From: an uncultured Myxococcales bacterium
GTDB taxonomy: Bacteria; Myxococcota_A; UBA9042
Reading direction: 5' to 3'
Length of the DNA stretch: 37,600 bases
NCBI GenBank assembly: GCA_937910235.1
Contig: CALENB010000478.1
Location: 1-37,600 of the forward strand
Shown here: one piece after another, positions 7,090 through 15,130 of the stretch
Position numbering within the stretch: the first letter of the stretch is position 1
Layout of the letters: the number at the start of each line of letters is the position of its first letter
Notes under the pieces: model-generated
Databases searched by the model: none
Told to the model about the DNA's origin: nothing
Seen by the model: the letters and a program-made list of their open reading frames with translations, nothing else
Translations under genes and position numbers: made by a program

Positions 7090-8490
7090 ATGCGGGTCAC
7101 TTGTGGCAACTGCCAGGCGGGCTACACCGTCCCAGATGACAAGCTCAGCGCAGGTCGCCGGCTGCAATTCAACTGCCGCCACTGCGGTGAGCGCGTCGTT
7201 GTCGAGCCGATCGTCGCGAAACGTCCGGCGTCTGGGGCCATCGCTCCGACGGCGGCTTCGCGCGAGCCCCGTTGGTTCGTCGCCGGCGCAGATGGCAGCT
7301 ATCAGAAGCTCGCGGAGAGTGAAGCTCGCAGCCTCATTGAGGCGGGCGCGCTCTCTGGCGAGACCTTGGTGTGGCGCAAGGGGTTTGGAGAGTGGGCCCC
7401 TGCATCGCAGACGGAGCCTTGGGCCAGCCTGCTGATCGAGCGGCAACGGATGGCACAGCCGCCGGCAGCCCAGCCACAGCCGCCCGCGGCGCGCGCACCT
7501 CAACCCCAGGTCGCATCGGCGCACGCCGCTGCACCACGACCGGCGACGCAGCAGCCCGCATCGCCGCGTCAATCTTCGGTCCGCGCCGGAGTAGCCCCCG
7601 TCGCAGTCGCGCCTCACGCAGCCGCGCCTCACGCGATCGCGCCTCACGCGATCGCGCCTGCCGCCTCCGCGGTGCCAGCGGGGACCGCGCCAGACATCGG
7701 CGAACCGATGAGCCGCGCCGAGGCTGGCGCGGCGAGCCCACGGCCAGACGCAAGCTTGGGACGGCGGCGGCGGCGAATCACCGATCGTGGCTTGGCGGCC
7801 CCGAGCGCTGGCGCCAACGCTGGGGAGGCCGGTGATGAGGTGGCGGGCCGCTCTGTCGTCGGCATGACCGCGCAACGCGGCGCACAAAGAGCCGTCTCGC
7901 TGCCTATCGTGCGGCCGAGTCGAGGGCCGTCCGGCTCGCACATGGCCCAAGTCAGCCAGGCCAGCCAAGCCGGCCAAGCCGGCCCAGCGAACCGGGCAAA
8001 CCCGGCGAATCACGGCCGTTCCGCGCAGAGATTCTCGCCAAGCGCGCAGGCGCACGGCACGCCAATGGACGCCAACCAAGCCGACGATGGCACAGCGTGG
8101 GCACCAGCGACCGACACGTACATCGGACCGCGCGATCGATTCACCCGCAGGCTGGGTTCCGAGCTGGAGCGCGAAGCGCTGCTCGGGCAGGTCGATCGCG
8201 AGACAAAGCTTCGACGCGATCTAAGACGGTGGCAGTGGGTCGCCCTCGGAACCGCATGCATCGCGACCTTGGCCTTTTCGCTGGCCATCTTTGCGTTGAT
8301 GAATCAGCGCGACGCGGAGCAGGTCGCGGCCGCATGCACGGCGCCGGTGGAGGTTCAGCCGGAGGCACACAGTAGCGGGAGCGCGAGCGGCCAGCTCCCT
8401 GGGGCACTTGACCGCGCTGCAGATCCCCCTGCGCCGGCGGTCCCGGGCGCGGACGACCCGGCAGCGCCGTCCGATCCGCTCTCCGACTAG
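7090..8490 (+). CDS. Zinc-ribbon/GYF-domain single-pass membrane protein
   Basis: This is a 466-aa protein. Residues 1-38 form an MJ0042-type zinc ribbon (Cys 5, 8, 29, 32; MRVTCGNCQAGYTVPDDKL). Residues about 61-117 match the GYF_2 fold (RWFVAGADGSYQKL ... GALSGETLVWRKGFGEWAP), a small domain thought to bind proline-rich or other peptides. Residues 120-375 are a long Pro/Ala/Gln/Arg-rich disordered stretch, including APHAI repeats and QASQAGQAG-type repeats. A transmembrane helix lies at about 381-406, followed by a short acidic Pro/Ala tail. Such proteins are frequent in Myxococcota, often in polarity, motility or secretion contexts. The start at 7090 rests on TGGAG 9 bases upstream and on the ribbon beginning there; a longer start at 7039 is possible. 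No enzyme activity is expected. Confidence 0.8.
   Translation: MRVTCGNCQAGYTVPDDKLSAGRRLQFNCRHCGERVVVEPIVAKRPASGAIAPTAASREPRWFVAGADGSYQKLAESEARSLIEAGALSGETLVWRKGFGEWAPASQTEPWASLLIERQRMAQPPAAQPQPPAARAPQPQVASAHAAAPRPATQQPASPRQSSVRAGVAPVAVAPHAAAPHAIAPHAIAPAASAVPAGTAPDIGEPMSRAEAGAASPRPDASLGRRRRRITDRGLAAPSAGANAGEAGDEVAGRSVVGMTAQRGAQRAVSLPIVRPSRGPSGSHMAQVSQASQAGQAGPANRANPANHGRSAQRFSPSAQAHGTPMDANQADDGTAWAPATDTYIGPRDRFTRRLGSELEREALLGQVDRETKLRRDLRRWQWVALGTACIATLAFSLAIFALMNQRDAEQVAAACTAPVEVQPEAHSSGSASGQLPGALDRAADPPAPAVPGADDPAAPSDPLSD
7609..7653 (+). repeat. Three 15-bp tandem repeats in the GYF protein gene
   Basis: The unit GCGCCTCACGCGATC occurs exactly at 7624-7638 and 7639-7653, with a diverged copy at 7609-7623. 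They encode APHAA, APHAI, APHAI in the disordered linker, so copy-number change would keep the frame. Confidence 0.85.
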
Positions 8491-8520
8491 CCCAAAGCCC
8501 ACCACACACCAGGAAGCGCA

Positions 8521-9639
8521 ATGACAACACTACGCATGGACTACGGGCGGTTGCTCGGAGATTTTACAGACCGAGATGTCTACCTGCACCCGTTTGAGTT
8601 GACGGTCGACGAGAGCATCGTCGGCCCGTACATGGCCAGCTTCATTGACGCCACGCCAACGTGGACGTCCACCCCCTACGCCGCGGCCCTTGGCCTCTCC
8701 GGCCGGCCGGTTCCGCCGCATCTCCTGCTGAATCTGGGGCTGTCCTTCTCCGTGCATGACGTGTCACAGCAAGCGATCGCGCACCTCGCCTACGTGCGCG
8801 TCGACTTTCCCAAGCCATTGCCGATCGGCGGCACCATCCGCGCTGCGTCCCGGGTCATGTCGACGCGCCCCTCTTCCTCTGGCGACAAGGGTGTCGTGCA
8901 CGTGCACACCGTCTTGGTCGACGAGCACGGCGATCGCGTGCTCGACTTCGAGCGCAAAGCGCTGATTCGAGGCGGGGAGCTCGCCGCGCGCCCCTCCCAG
9001 CCGCTCGGCGTGGCCAACTTGGACGCGGGTCCGACAGCGGAGGCGTGGTTGGGACGCCTCCCTGAGGTCACATTCGCCGAGCGACTGGCGGATTGGTCCC
9101 CGCCGACTGGCATGTTTTGCCCGCCACTCTGGGGTCGTTTCGAGGACTTTGAGGCCGGGATCACGCTCGTACACGCCAACGGCCGCACGGTCGGCGACAC
9201 GGAGCACATGCGTGTCTCTGCGGTCTGTCGCAACAGCCATCCGCTGCACTGGGACAAGGTCTACTCCGAGACAAACAGCTTCGCCAAGGAGCGAGTCGTC
9301 TACGGAGGGCTCGTCTTGGCTTGGACCCTGACGCAATCGAGCCTCGATGTGGGCGGTCACGTGATCTGGGAGCAGCGGTGGCAAGACGGCGCCCATCCAG
9401 CGCCCATCTTGGCCGGAGACACCGTCTTCGCCGCCTCGCAGGTGATCTCAAAACAAGCGATCAGCGCACATCTGGGCGAGGTGACGCTGCGTGTGGTCGG
9501 GATCAAGAACACGCGCCCTGAAGCGCTAATCGCCGATGGACACGCCCTGTTCACGCCTGAACGCGACAAGGATCGCGGCGACCGGATCGCCAGCAAGGTC
9601 GTCGAGATCACCCGCACGATCTTAGTGCGCAGGCGCTAG
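8521..9639 (+). CDS. MaoC-family double-hotdog dehydratase, mesaconyl-CoA hydratase-like
   Basis: This 372-aa protein has two hotdog folds, about 10-155 and 205-360. The opening, with YGRLLGDF and HPFELTVDE, then AYVRVDFPKPLPIGGTIRA, resembles mesaconyl-CoA (2-methylfumaryl-CoA) hydratase/beta-methylmalyl-CoA dehydratase more than the shorter R-specific enoyl-CoA hydratases. The second half holds the MaoC-type segment NSHPLHWDKVYSE, whose Asn/His/Asp region lies at the hydratase active site. The family adds or removes water on branched C5 CoA esters in the ethylmalonyl-CoA, 3-hydroxypropionate and related pathways. AGGAAG at about 8511-8516 supports the start. No other pathway genes are in the window, so the exact substrate is open. 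It may be co-transcribed with the gene 30 bp upstream. Confidence 0.75.
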   Translation: MTTLRMDYGRLLGDFTDRDVYLHPFELTVDESIVGPYMASFIDATPTWTSTPYAAALGLSGRPVPPHLLLNLGLSFSVHDVSQQAIAHLAYVRVDFPKPLPIGGTIRAASRVMSTRPSSSGDKGVVHVHTVLVDEHGDRVLDFERKALIRGGELAARPSQPLGVANLDAGPTAEAWLGRLPEVTFAERLADWSPPTGMFCPPLWGRFEDFEAGITLVHANGRTVGDTEHMRVSAVCRNSHPLHWDKVYSETNSFAKERVVYGGLVLAWTLTQSSLDVGGHVIWEQRWQDGAHPAPILAGDTVFAASQVISKQAISAHLGEVTLRVVGIKNTRPEALIADGHALFTPERDKDRGDRIASKVVEITRTILVRRR

Positions 9640-9683
9640 CGAGCGCGTCAGACCGCACAGGATGACGGCCGGGGCCGAGGCCT

Positions 9684-10259
9684 TCACTCACCGGCGCGCA
9701 GATCCAACTCGCCGGGCATCAGCACACCCTGCCGAGACCACGACACCCGGCCGTTCTTGCCGATGGCGAAGGTTGTCGGATAGGCGCTGATGCCATACGT
9801 CTTGGCGATGGTGCCGTCGTCGATCACTGTGGTGAAGCTGCGCGGTGTGGACTTCAGGTACGCGGCAACCGCCGCCGAATCGTCCACGGCGACACCGATC
9901 ACCTCCACCTCAGGATGGCGCGCGGCGTAGTTGCTGACCGTTGGCGACGTCAGCGTGCAGGCCGAACACCACGTCGCCCAGAAGTAGAGCACGACCGGCC
10001 TGTTGGGCGCCGCAGCGAGATGCACGTCAGCGCCGGTCACGGTCTTCGCGGTGAACAGCGGCGCTGGCGCAGTCGAGGGACCTCGCGCCATCAACACCGC
10101 CATGCCGGCCATCAGCAGCGCCGTCAGTCCGAGTGTGGTCAAGACAGAGCGCGTCGGGCCCCAAATGGCGTGCCATCGACTGGACGGGACCTTGTCGGGG
10201 CCTGTTTCCTGGGTCGCAGGGGTCGCCGGGGTCGCCGGGGTTGCAGGGGTGGCTGCCAT
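9684..10259 (-). CDS. TlpA/ScsD-like membrane-anchored thioredoxin
   Basis: This 191-aa protein has a short ATP-repeat N-terminus (residues 2-16), a transmembrane anchor at about 38-58, and then a periplasmic thioredoxin fold. The active site is WCSAC (Cys 98 and 101), within YFWATWCSAC, and the cis-proline loop is YPTTF. This fits the TlpA/ResA/ScsD group, which reduces or isomerises disulphides outside the cytoplasm, for example in cytochrome c maturation or protection from copper stress. The gene is convergent with the hydratase gene (44 bp apart) and lies downstream of the large lipoprotein gene on the same strand (97 bp), so it might serve that Cys-containing lipoprotein; this is inference. 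Two adjacent ATGs (10262 and 10259) follow GGAGG; the second has the better spacing. A start at 10295 lacks a ribosome site. Confidence 0.85.
   Translation of the reverse strand: MAATPATPATPATPATQETGPDKVPSSRWHAIWGPTRSVLTTLGLTALLMAGMAVLMARGPSTAPAPLFTAKTVTGADVHLAAAPNRPVVLYFWATWCSACTLTSPTVSNYAARHPEVEVIGVAVDDSAAVAAYLKSTPRSFTTVIDDGTIAKTYGISAYPTTFAIGKNGRVSWSRQGVLMPGELDLRAGE
10212..10247 (-). repeat. Four 9-bp repeats encoding Ala-Thr-Pro
   Basis: Units GGTCGCAGG, GGTCGCCGG, GGTCGCCGG and GGTTGCAGG lie head to tail. On the coding strand they give ATP repeats at the very N-terminus of the thioredoxin-like protein. They are in frame, so the number can vary without harm. Confidence 0.8.
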
Positions 10260-10356
10260 CATGCCTCCATCAACCCGCCGATCGGGCCGTGTCACACAGA
10301 GACGCCGGCGCGGCCCAACGTTACGAATTCAACCGTTGACGATGCCGTGGCGGGCG

Positions 10357-13300
10357 CTACTTCACGCCACCGCGCATGTTGATGTGCCCCGATTCGCCAG
10401 AGACCTTCTTCACATCCAGAGCCAGCACAGTGCCCTTGGGGATCGTGGTCGTCATGACTGACAGGTCGAGCTCAGGCAGCGGGAAGCTCGCGAGGGTCCC
10501 CTGGAGCTGTCCGACCAGCAACCCGGTCACGGCCGGCAGCAGCTTCTCGAAGAACCCGACCGTCCCCTCACCCGCAGACACGCCGCCAAGCAAGACGGAG
10601 TCGATATCTGACTCTAGCGTCGCGATCTTGCCAACCGTAAGGCTGATTTCCTTGCCTTTCAGCCCGGTCGTCGCCTCGATCTCCACCTTCGCCGCGGCCG
10701 AGATGTAGGCCCGAACCACCAGGGGTTTCCCGCCCATCTTGGCCGTGATGTCCATGCGGATGTCGCCCATCTGCAGCTCAGGTTTGCCATCGGCCACGCA
10801 GTCGTTCAGCACCGGCGGCAGCAAGAAATCGGTCTTCACCTTGAGCTCTGTGACCCCATACGCCTTCAAATCCAGCCCCGCCAGGGCCCCGGGATCGACG
10901 AGCAACACCATCGCGCCGCTCTGCCACATGGCCGCCAAAAGCTGGTTGGCGCTGTCGAAGTGCATCGCCACCTCCATCGGATCGACCTTGCTCATGACCG
11001 CGAGCGTCTGCACCGTCTTCAAGCACGTGCGACGCGCCAGCGATCCGTGGATGACGTGCGCGACCTTCTTCGTGCTCGTCAGCCCCATTTTCAGGCGAAT
11101 AAGCGCGCCGCCGGGATGCGCCGACGTCGGCGCCTGGAAGTACAGCTTGTAGAGGCTCGAGGCCATCTTCAGCGGCGTCGGCGCACCACCAAAGAAGCCG
11201 GGCACGTTGAACGTGGTGTCGAGCGCAAAACCCTGCAGCATCTTCGCCAACGGCGCGTTGATTTTGGTCTTAATCTGATCTTCAAGCGTGCTCTGCAGCG
11301 ACTTCGTGATCACGCCGCTGAACAAGTCGATCAGCCAGTTCACCAAGAATCCCCAGCCATTGGTGATCTTCACGTCCAGATTGTACAGCTTCACGGTCAC
11401 GTTCTTAGTCGTGACGACGACCGTGCCGTCCGTCTTGAGGCTCACATACAAGTCGCCGGTGATGGCCATCGACGACGCGGAGACGGTGATGTTCAGGTTC
11501 GGCGACACGCCGTTTTGCCCGGCCGCATAGACCTGGGCCACCATGTTGTAGAGCGAGCCGCTCAGCCCGAGCGCGCCGGTTTTCGAGGTCAACTTGATCT
11601 TTGGATAGCCGCCGTTGATCCCCGAGTTGCCAAACTTGATCGACTTGATCGAGACCACAAACTTGAAGAACGCCCAACCGACCGGAAAGGTGGTCGACAG
11701 CAACGCCTTGGTGTCGAAGTTCTTGAGGATGATCTCAATCACAGTGGCGATGTCTTTGGGCTTGGTGTGGTTTCGATACCCTGAGTCCAACATCTTCTGA
11801 CCCAACCAAGCCTCGACGCCATTGTTGATAGTCGTCGAGCTGCCGTCTTTGGTCTCCGTCTTGTAGTACGCCATGGCCGAGTAGAAGGACTGCACATGGG
11901 TGGAGACGTTGCCCCACTTGTCCTTGGCCACGATCTGAATGAGGTTCAGCCCCTGCACCGCGTTCATGACGGCCTTGATGCCGATCCCGTCGCCGGCTTT
12001 CACGATCTTGCCGTTGAAGGTGACGCTGGCCAGCGCGCTGAGTTCGTCCACTGCGCTGAACGTGACGGTCACCGTGCTGGTGTGCAGACGTGTGCTGCCG
12101 CGCTTGGGCGTGCTCACGTTGATCAGCGGCCCGCTCGAATCGGACAGAATCGTGCGGGAGGCGCTGAGCTTCGGGTAGCCCTTGAGGGTCGCCGTGACGG
12201 TGTAGAGCCCGTCCTGCTCACACGTCACCTGCGCGTTGGCGGCGTCGAGCGTGTACCCGGCCGGCTTCATCGTGATCGGCGCGAGCGTCAGGTCCGTGAC
12301 CACGTTGCCATACGCATCCTTCGCGTCGGCGCTGAGCCCGATCTTCTGACCGGTCCCATAGTTCTGCTGCTCCGGGTCGAGCTTGAGCTTGAACGAGATC
12401 GGCGCCGCGGCTGTGATCACGACGCTGAACGCCACAAAATCCAGCGGCTTTGCGTCGACCGTCTGCGTCTGCGTCTCGCACGACAGGGTGTGTTTCGCGG
12501 CCTTCGTACAGGTGACGCTCGTCGTACCACCGACCGTGCATCCAGCGGAAACCTTGATCTTCCAGTCTTTCGGCTGATCCGTCACCGCGTTGCCAAAGGC
12601 GTCATACGCCACGCAGGCGACGGCGAACGCCTTGCCAGCCGTGGTGGTCTGCGGCGTGGCGGTGCCCTTGGTGAACGCGGGGGACCCTGGCTGAACGACC
12701 AGCGGGGTCGGCACCTGTGTCAGCTTCGCGCCCGTCGCCGTGCACGTCATGTCGTGAGTGCCAGCGACCTTGCTGCTGACGATCCCGCCAATGACGCTCC
12801 ATTTCGCGCCGGCGTCGACGGTGGCCGCGGCGTCTTTGGGCGCCGTGGCGGGGTTGCCATACGCGTCGAGGAACGTGCAGGTGGCCTTGGCCCCGGCTTC
12901 GCCAGCCACGATCACAGCGGGATTCAGCGCGACCCCGATGGCGGTGGCCGGCCCAGCGACATAGCGCACCGTGACCGGCTCCGACGTCAGGGCGGGCGCA
13001 GCGAGCGTACAGCGCACCGGCCACTCGCCAGCCTCGGTGGTCACTACGCCAAGGCCTCCCGTCGCGATGACATTCAGCGGCTTCTCGACTTTCAGGCCGA
13101 GCTCCGCGGCACCGACGGCGACGACATTGCCACCCGCGTCTTGGGCCTCGCAGACGATGCTCGCGACGTCGCCCACGACGGTGGCTGCGCTGGGCCCCTT
13201 GGCGACGACGCGGGTGACGACGCCCGCTGCGACGGTGATCTTGGCGCTCTTGGCCTTGGTCTGGTCCAACCCCTCCGCGAGACAGATCACGTCTGCAGCG

Positions 13301-13899
13301 CCAATTTTGCTGCCTGTCAGCTGCAACGCGTCGACCGCGACGACGCCAGCCGGTGCCGCAGAGACCGTGAACGTACCGCCCTCAACCGCGTTGCCAAAGG
13401 CGTCGACGCGCCGGCACACGACGTCGGCGGTGTCGCCCGCTTCGATGGTGTCTGTGCTCAAGCTGGCGATGGTCGACACCGCGGCGCCGCCAGTGACAGT
13501 CCAAGTCGGCGGCTTGGGATCGACCGCGCTCTGGCCAACATCAGAACACGTGACGGTCCAGCTTCCGGCCACCTCCGCGCTGAGGTCAAACCGGCCGCCG
13601 CTGAGGTCCACCGGTGTCGCCTTCGCCTCAGCCGGGACCGCGATCGCGGCCAGCGCGATGGGTTTGCCAGTGTCACTCCACGTGCACGTCACCACGACTT
13701 TTTCGCCCGCCGGTGTGCTCGCCGCGCCGAGCGTTGTGCGGGGTACGTGGCCGGCGCCGCCGCCCGTCACGGTGCCGCCGCCGCTGCTGCCGCCGCCGCC
13801 TGAGGCCGCGCTGCCGCCGACAGTGTTTGGGTCGGAGCCGCAAGCGCTCAGCAGGACCGAGAGCAGACACAGCGGAACGACGGTTTTAGATGCACGCAT
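10357..13899 (-). CDS. Large lipoprotein with Ig-like repeats and a possible BPI/TULIP-like C-terminus
   Basis: This is a 1180-aa protein. A lipoprotein signal ends in LLSAC at Cys 20, followed by a Gly/Ser linker to about 50. Residues about 50-560 hold repeated Ig-like/filamin-type units with the recurrent pattern C-x-x-x-D-A-(F/Y)-G-N-x-V (for example VACVAYDAFGNAVTD), each about 90 residues with paired Cys. Residues about 580-680 are a further beta domain (SGPLINVSTPKRGS). Residues about 690-1180 differ: the run of amphipathic strands, the long helix LVNWLIDLFSGVITKSLQST, the segment FDSANQLLAAMWQSGAM and the Pro-rich ending remind me of BPI/LBP/TULIP proteins, which hold lipids in a tubular cavity. 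That match is from memory and tentative. The start at 13899 follows GGAGG with an 8-base gap. It is probably anchored in the outer membrane. Confidence 0.75.
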   Translation of the reverse strand: MRASKTVVPLCLLSVLLSACGSDPNTVGGSAASGGGGSSGGGTVTGGGAGHVPRTTLGAASTPAGEKVVVTCTWSDTGKPIALAAIAVPAEAKATPVDLSGGRFDLSAEVAGSWTVTCSDVGQSAVDPKPPTWTVTGGAAVSTIASLSTDTIEAGDTADVVCRRVDAFGNAVEGGTFTVSAAPAGVVAVDALQLTGSKIGAADVICLAEGLDQTKAKSAKITVAAGVVTRVVAKGPSAATVVGDVASIVCEAQDAGGNVVAVGAAELGLKVEKPLNVIATGGLGVVTTEAGEWPVRCTLAAPALTSEPVTVRYVAGPATAIGVALNPAVIVAGEAGAKATCTFLDAYGNPATAPKDAAATVDAGAKWSVIGGIVSSKVAGTHDMTCTATGAKLTQVPTPLVVQPGSPAFTKGTATPQTTTAGKAFAVACVAYDAFGNAVTDQPKDWKIKVSAGCTVGGTTSVTCTKAAKHTLSCETQTQTVDAKPLDFVAFSVVITAAAPISFKLKLDPEQQNYGTGQKIGLSADAKDAYGNVVTDLTLAPITMKPAGYTLDAANAQVTCEQDGLYTVTATLKGYPKLSASRTILSDSSGPLINVSTPKRGSTRLHTSTVTVTFSAVDELSALASVTFNGKIVKAGDGIGIKAVMNAVQGLNLIQIVAKDKWGNVSTHVQSFYSAMAYYKTETKDGSSTTINNGVEAWLGQKMLDSGYRNHTKPKDIATVIEIILKNFDTKALLSTTFPVGWAFFKFVVSIKSIKFGNSGINGGYPKIKLTSKTGALGLSGSLYNMVAQVYAAGQNGVSPNLNITVSASSMAITGDLYVSLKTDGTVVVTTKNVTVKLYNLDVKITNGWGFLVNWLIDLFSGVITKSLQSTLEDQIKTKINAPLAKMLQGFALDTTFNVPGFFGGAPTPLKMASSLYKLYFQAPTSAHPGGALIRLKMGLTSTKKVAHVIHGSLARRTCLKTVQTLAVMSKVDPMEVAMHFDSANQLLAAMWQSGAMVLLVDPGALAGLDLKAYGVTELKVKTDFLLPPVLNDCVADGKPELQMGDIRMDITAKMGGKPLVVRAYISAAAKVEIEATTGLKGKEISLTVGKIATLESDIDSVLLGGVSAGEGTVGFFEKLLPAVTGLLVGQLQGTLASFPLPELDLSVMTTTIPKGTVLALDVKKVSGESGHINMRGGVK

Positions 13900-13961
13900 G
13901 ACGGTTGCCTCCAAGCGCGGTCACGGTAGCGGAGTCCGTCGTCATTTGGCGAGTCGAGCGA

Positions 13962-14663
13962 TCAAAACGGCGAGTTATCCGGGGCCTTTGCGCCACGGCC
14001 CAAGGTTCCGATCTTTGGCGCCACGGGCGACACGGAGCTTTGGCGCAGCAACGTCGCGAGGATCGCGCTGCAGGCCACGGTGCAGATGCGAAACACGGTC
14101 TCAAAGCCATCGTCCACGTCGTAGTAGGGGTCAGGGACATCGGCGGTGACACACATGTCGGGTCCGTCGTGCTCAGGTCGCCATTGCCGCAACAGGCTGA
14201 GGCGGGCCAGATCAGCAGGTCCACGGGCCAGCCGGCGCAGATTCCTCAGATTTTGGCCGTCCATCGCGATGATGTGATCAAAACGTTCAAAGTCCTCGAC
14301 CGTAAACTGCCGCGACTGGCCATCGAGTCGAACGCCATGTCGCGCGGCGGCCGCCGTCGAGCGACGATCTGGCGGATCTCCGGCGTGATAGGCCGACGTC
14401 CCCGCCGAGTCGATGACGACAAACGGCCCCACATCGGCGTTCGCGACGAGATGCCGCATGATGGCCTCGGCGGTCGGCGACCTGCAGATGTTGCCGAGGC
14501 AAACGAAGCACAGTCGCACGCCGCGTTCTTGGCCGTGTGGATGACGCCCACCGGTCTCATCGTGCCCGGTTACATCAGCCACGGACGTCGTCGTCCCCGG
14601 CGTTGGTAGTCCAGACCCTGTCGCGTCAGATGTGGGCGCGTCGGCGCTCGTCGCTTCAGACAT
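13962..14663 (-). CDS. Low-molecular-weight protein-tyrosine phosphatase
   Basis: This 233-aa protein has the P-loop at 55-62, CLGNICRS, the CX5R(S/T) nucleophile site of LMW-PTPs, preceded by LCFV. Asp 178 in DPYYDVDDGF is the expected general acid. The enzyme removes phosphate from phosphotyrosine; bacterial members often control exopolysaccharide export or kinase signalling. It is longer than the usual 150-160 residues: about 48 extra residues at the N-terminus (Ala/Thr/Gly-rich, probably disordered) and about 35 at the C-terminus. The start at 14663 follows GGAGG at 14669-14673. It lies 62 bp upstream of the large lipoprotein gene on the same strand. No tyrosine-kinase gene is in the window. 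Confidence 0.88.
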   Translation of the reverse strand: MSEATSADAPTSDATGSGLPTPGTTTSVADVTGHDETGGRHPHGQERGVRLCFVCLGNICRSPTAEAIMRHLVANADVGPFVVIDSAGTSAYHAGDPPDRRSTAAAARHGVRLDGQSRQFTVEDFERFDHIIAMDGQNLRNLRRLARGPADLARLSLLRQWRPEHDGPDMCVTADVPDPYYDVDDGFETVFRICTVACSAILATLLRQSSVSPVAPKIGTLGRGAKAPDNSPF

Positions 14664-14730
14664 CGCTGCCTCCAACCATCGTCGCTCTGCGCCGGTGGCG
14701 CTGAGAGGACCTACGTTGGCTGCAGATCTA

Positions 14731-14952
14731 TCAGTTGGCTGGCAACTTTTCGAGGGAATTTACGGCCGCCTCAAGCCGTTCGCCACGACGCGTGCGCGAA
14801 GTGCCGTTGGCTGCTAGACGAACGATGACGGCGCCGTTCTCCACACTGATCGCCACGTTGGCGCCCGGATCGATACCCGCTTTTCGGAGCATCGGGCGAT
14901 CGATGATGACGCCGAAGCTGTTGCCGATCGTTGCGAGCTTCTTAACGGTCAT
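14731..14952 (-). CDS. AbrB/MazE-like swapped-hairpin DNA-binding protein
   Basis: This 73-aa protein has residues 1-48 as an AbrB/SpoVT/MazE fold: TVKKLATIGNSFGVIIDRPM, then LRKAGIDPGANVAISVENGAVIVR. This double-psi hairpin dimerises and binds DNA, often as the antitoxin half of a toxin-antitoxin pair or as a transition-state regulator. The C-terminus (about 50-73) is charged and ends in LEKLPAN. No toxin-sized gene is adjacent, so it is either a lone regulator or an orphan antitoxin. The start at 14952 has GGAG at 14958-14961; an ATG four codons earlier (14964) is also possible. It is divergent from the MepA-like gene, and may bind the 178-bp gap between them. Confidence 0.8.
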   Translation of the reverse strand: MTVKKLATIGNSFGVIIDRPMLRKAGIDPGANVAISVENGAVIVRLAANGTSRTRRGERLEAAVNSLEKLPAN

Positions 14953-15130
14953 GAGGAACTCCATTGGATTGCCGGGGGGCCAAGGACGGGGTCTCTGTCC
15001 ACCCCCATCGCGCCGCGACCATGGCATCACCGACGCCGGAAGTGGGTGAAGAATCGTGTGATGACCGCCACCGGCCGCCGCCAGCGACGGCGCTTGACGT
15101 CGCCGGCCGACGCCTGGACCCTGGCGGCCC

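Noticed and set aside
7609-7653. CRISPR-like array
   Set aside because: The 15-bp units are head to tail without spacers and encode in-frame APHAI repeats.
11896-13803. 635-codon plus-strand open frame opposite the large lipoprotein gene
   Set aside because: It is antisense to a gene with a signal peptide and clear repeats, has a composition dominated by Arg/Gly/Asp and no recognisable domain; such shadows are expected in GC-rich DNA.
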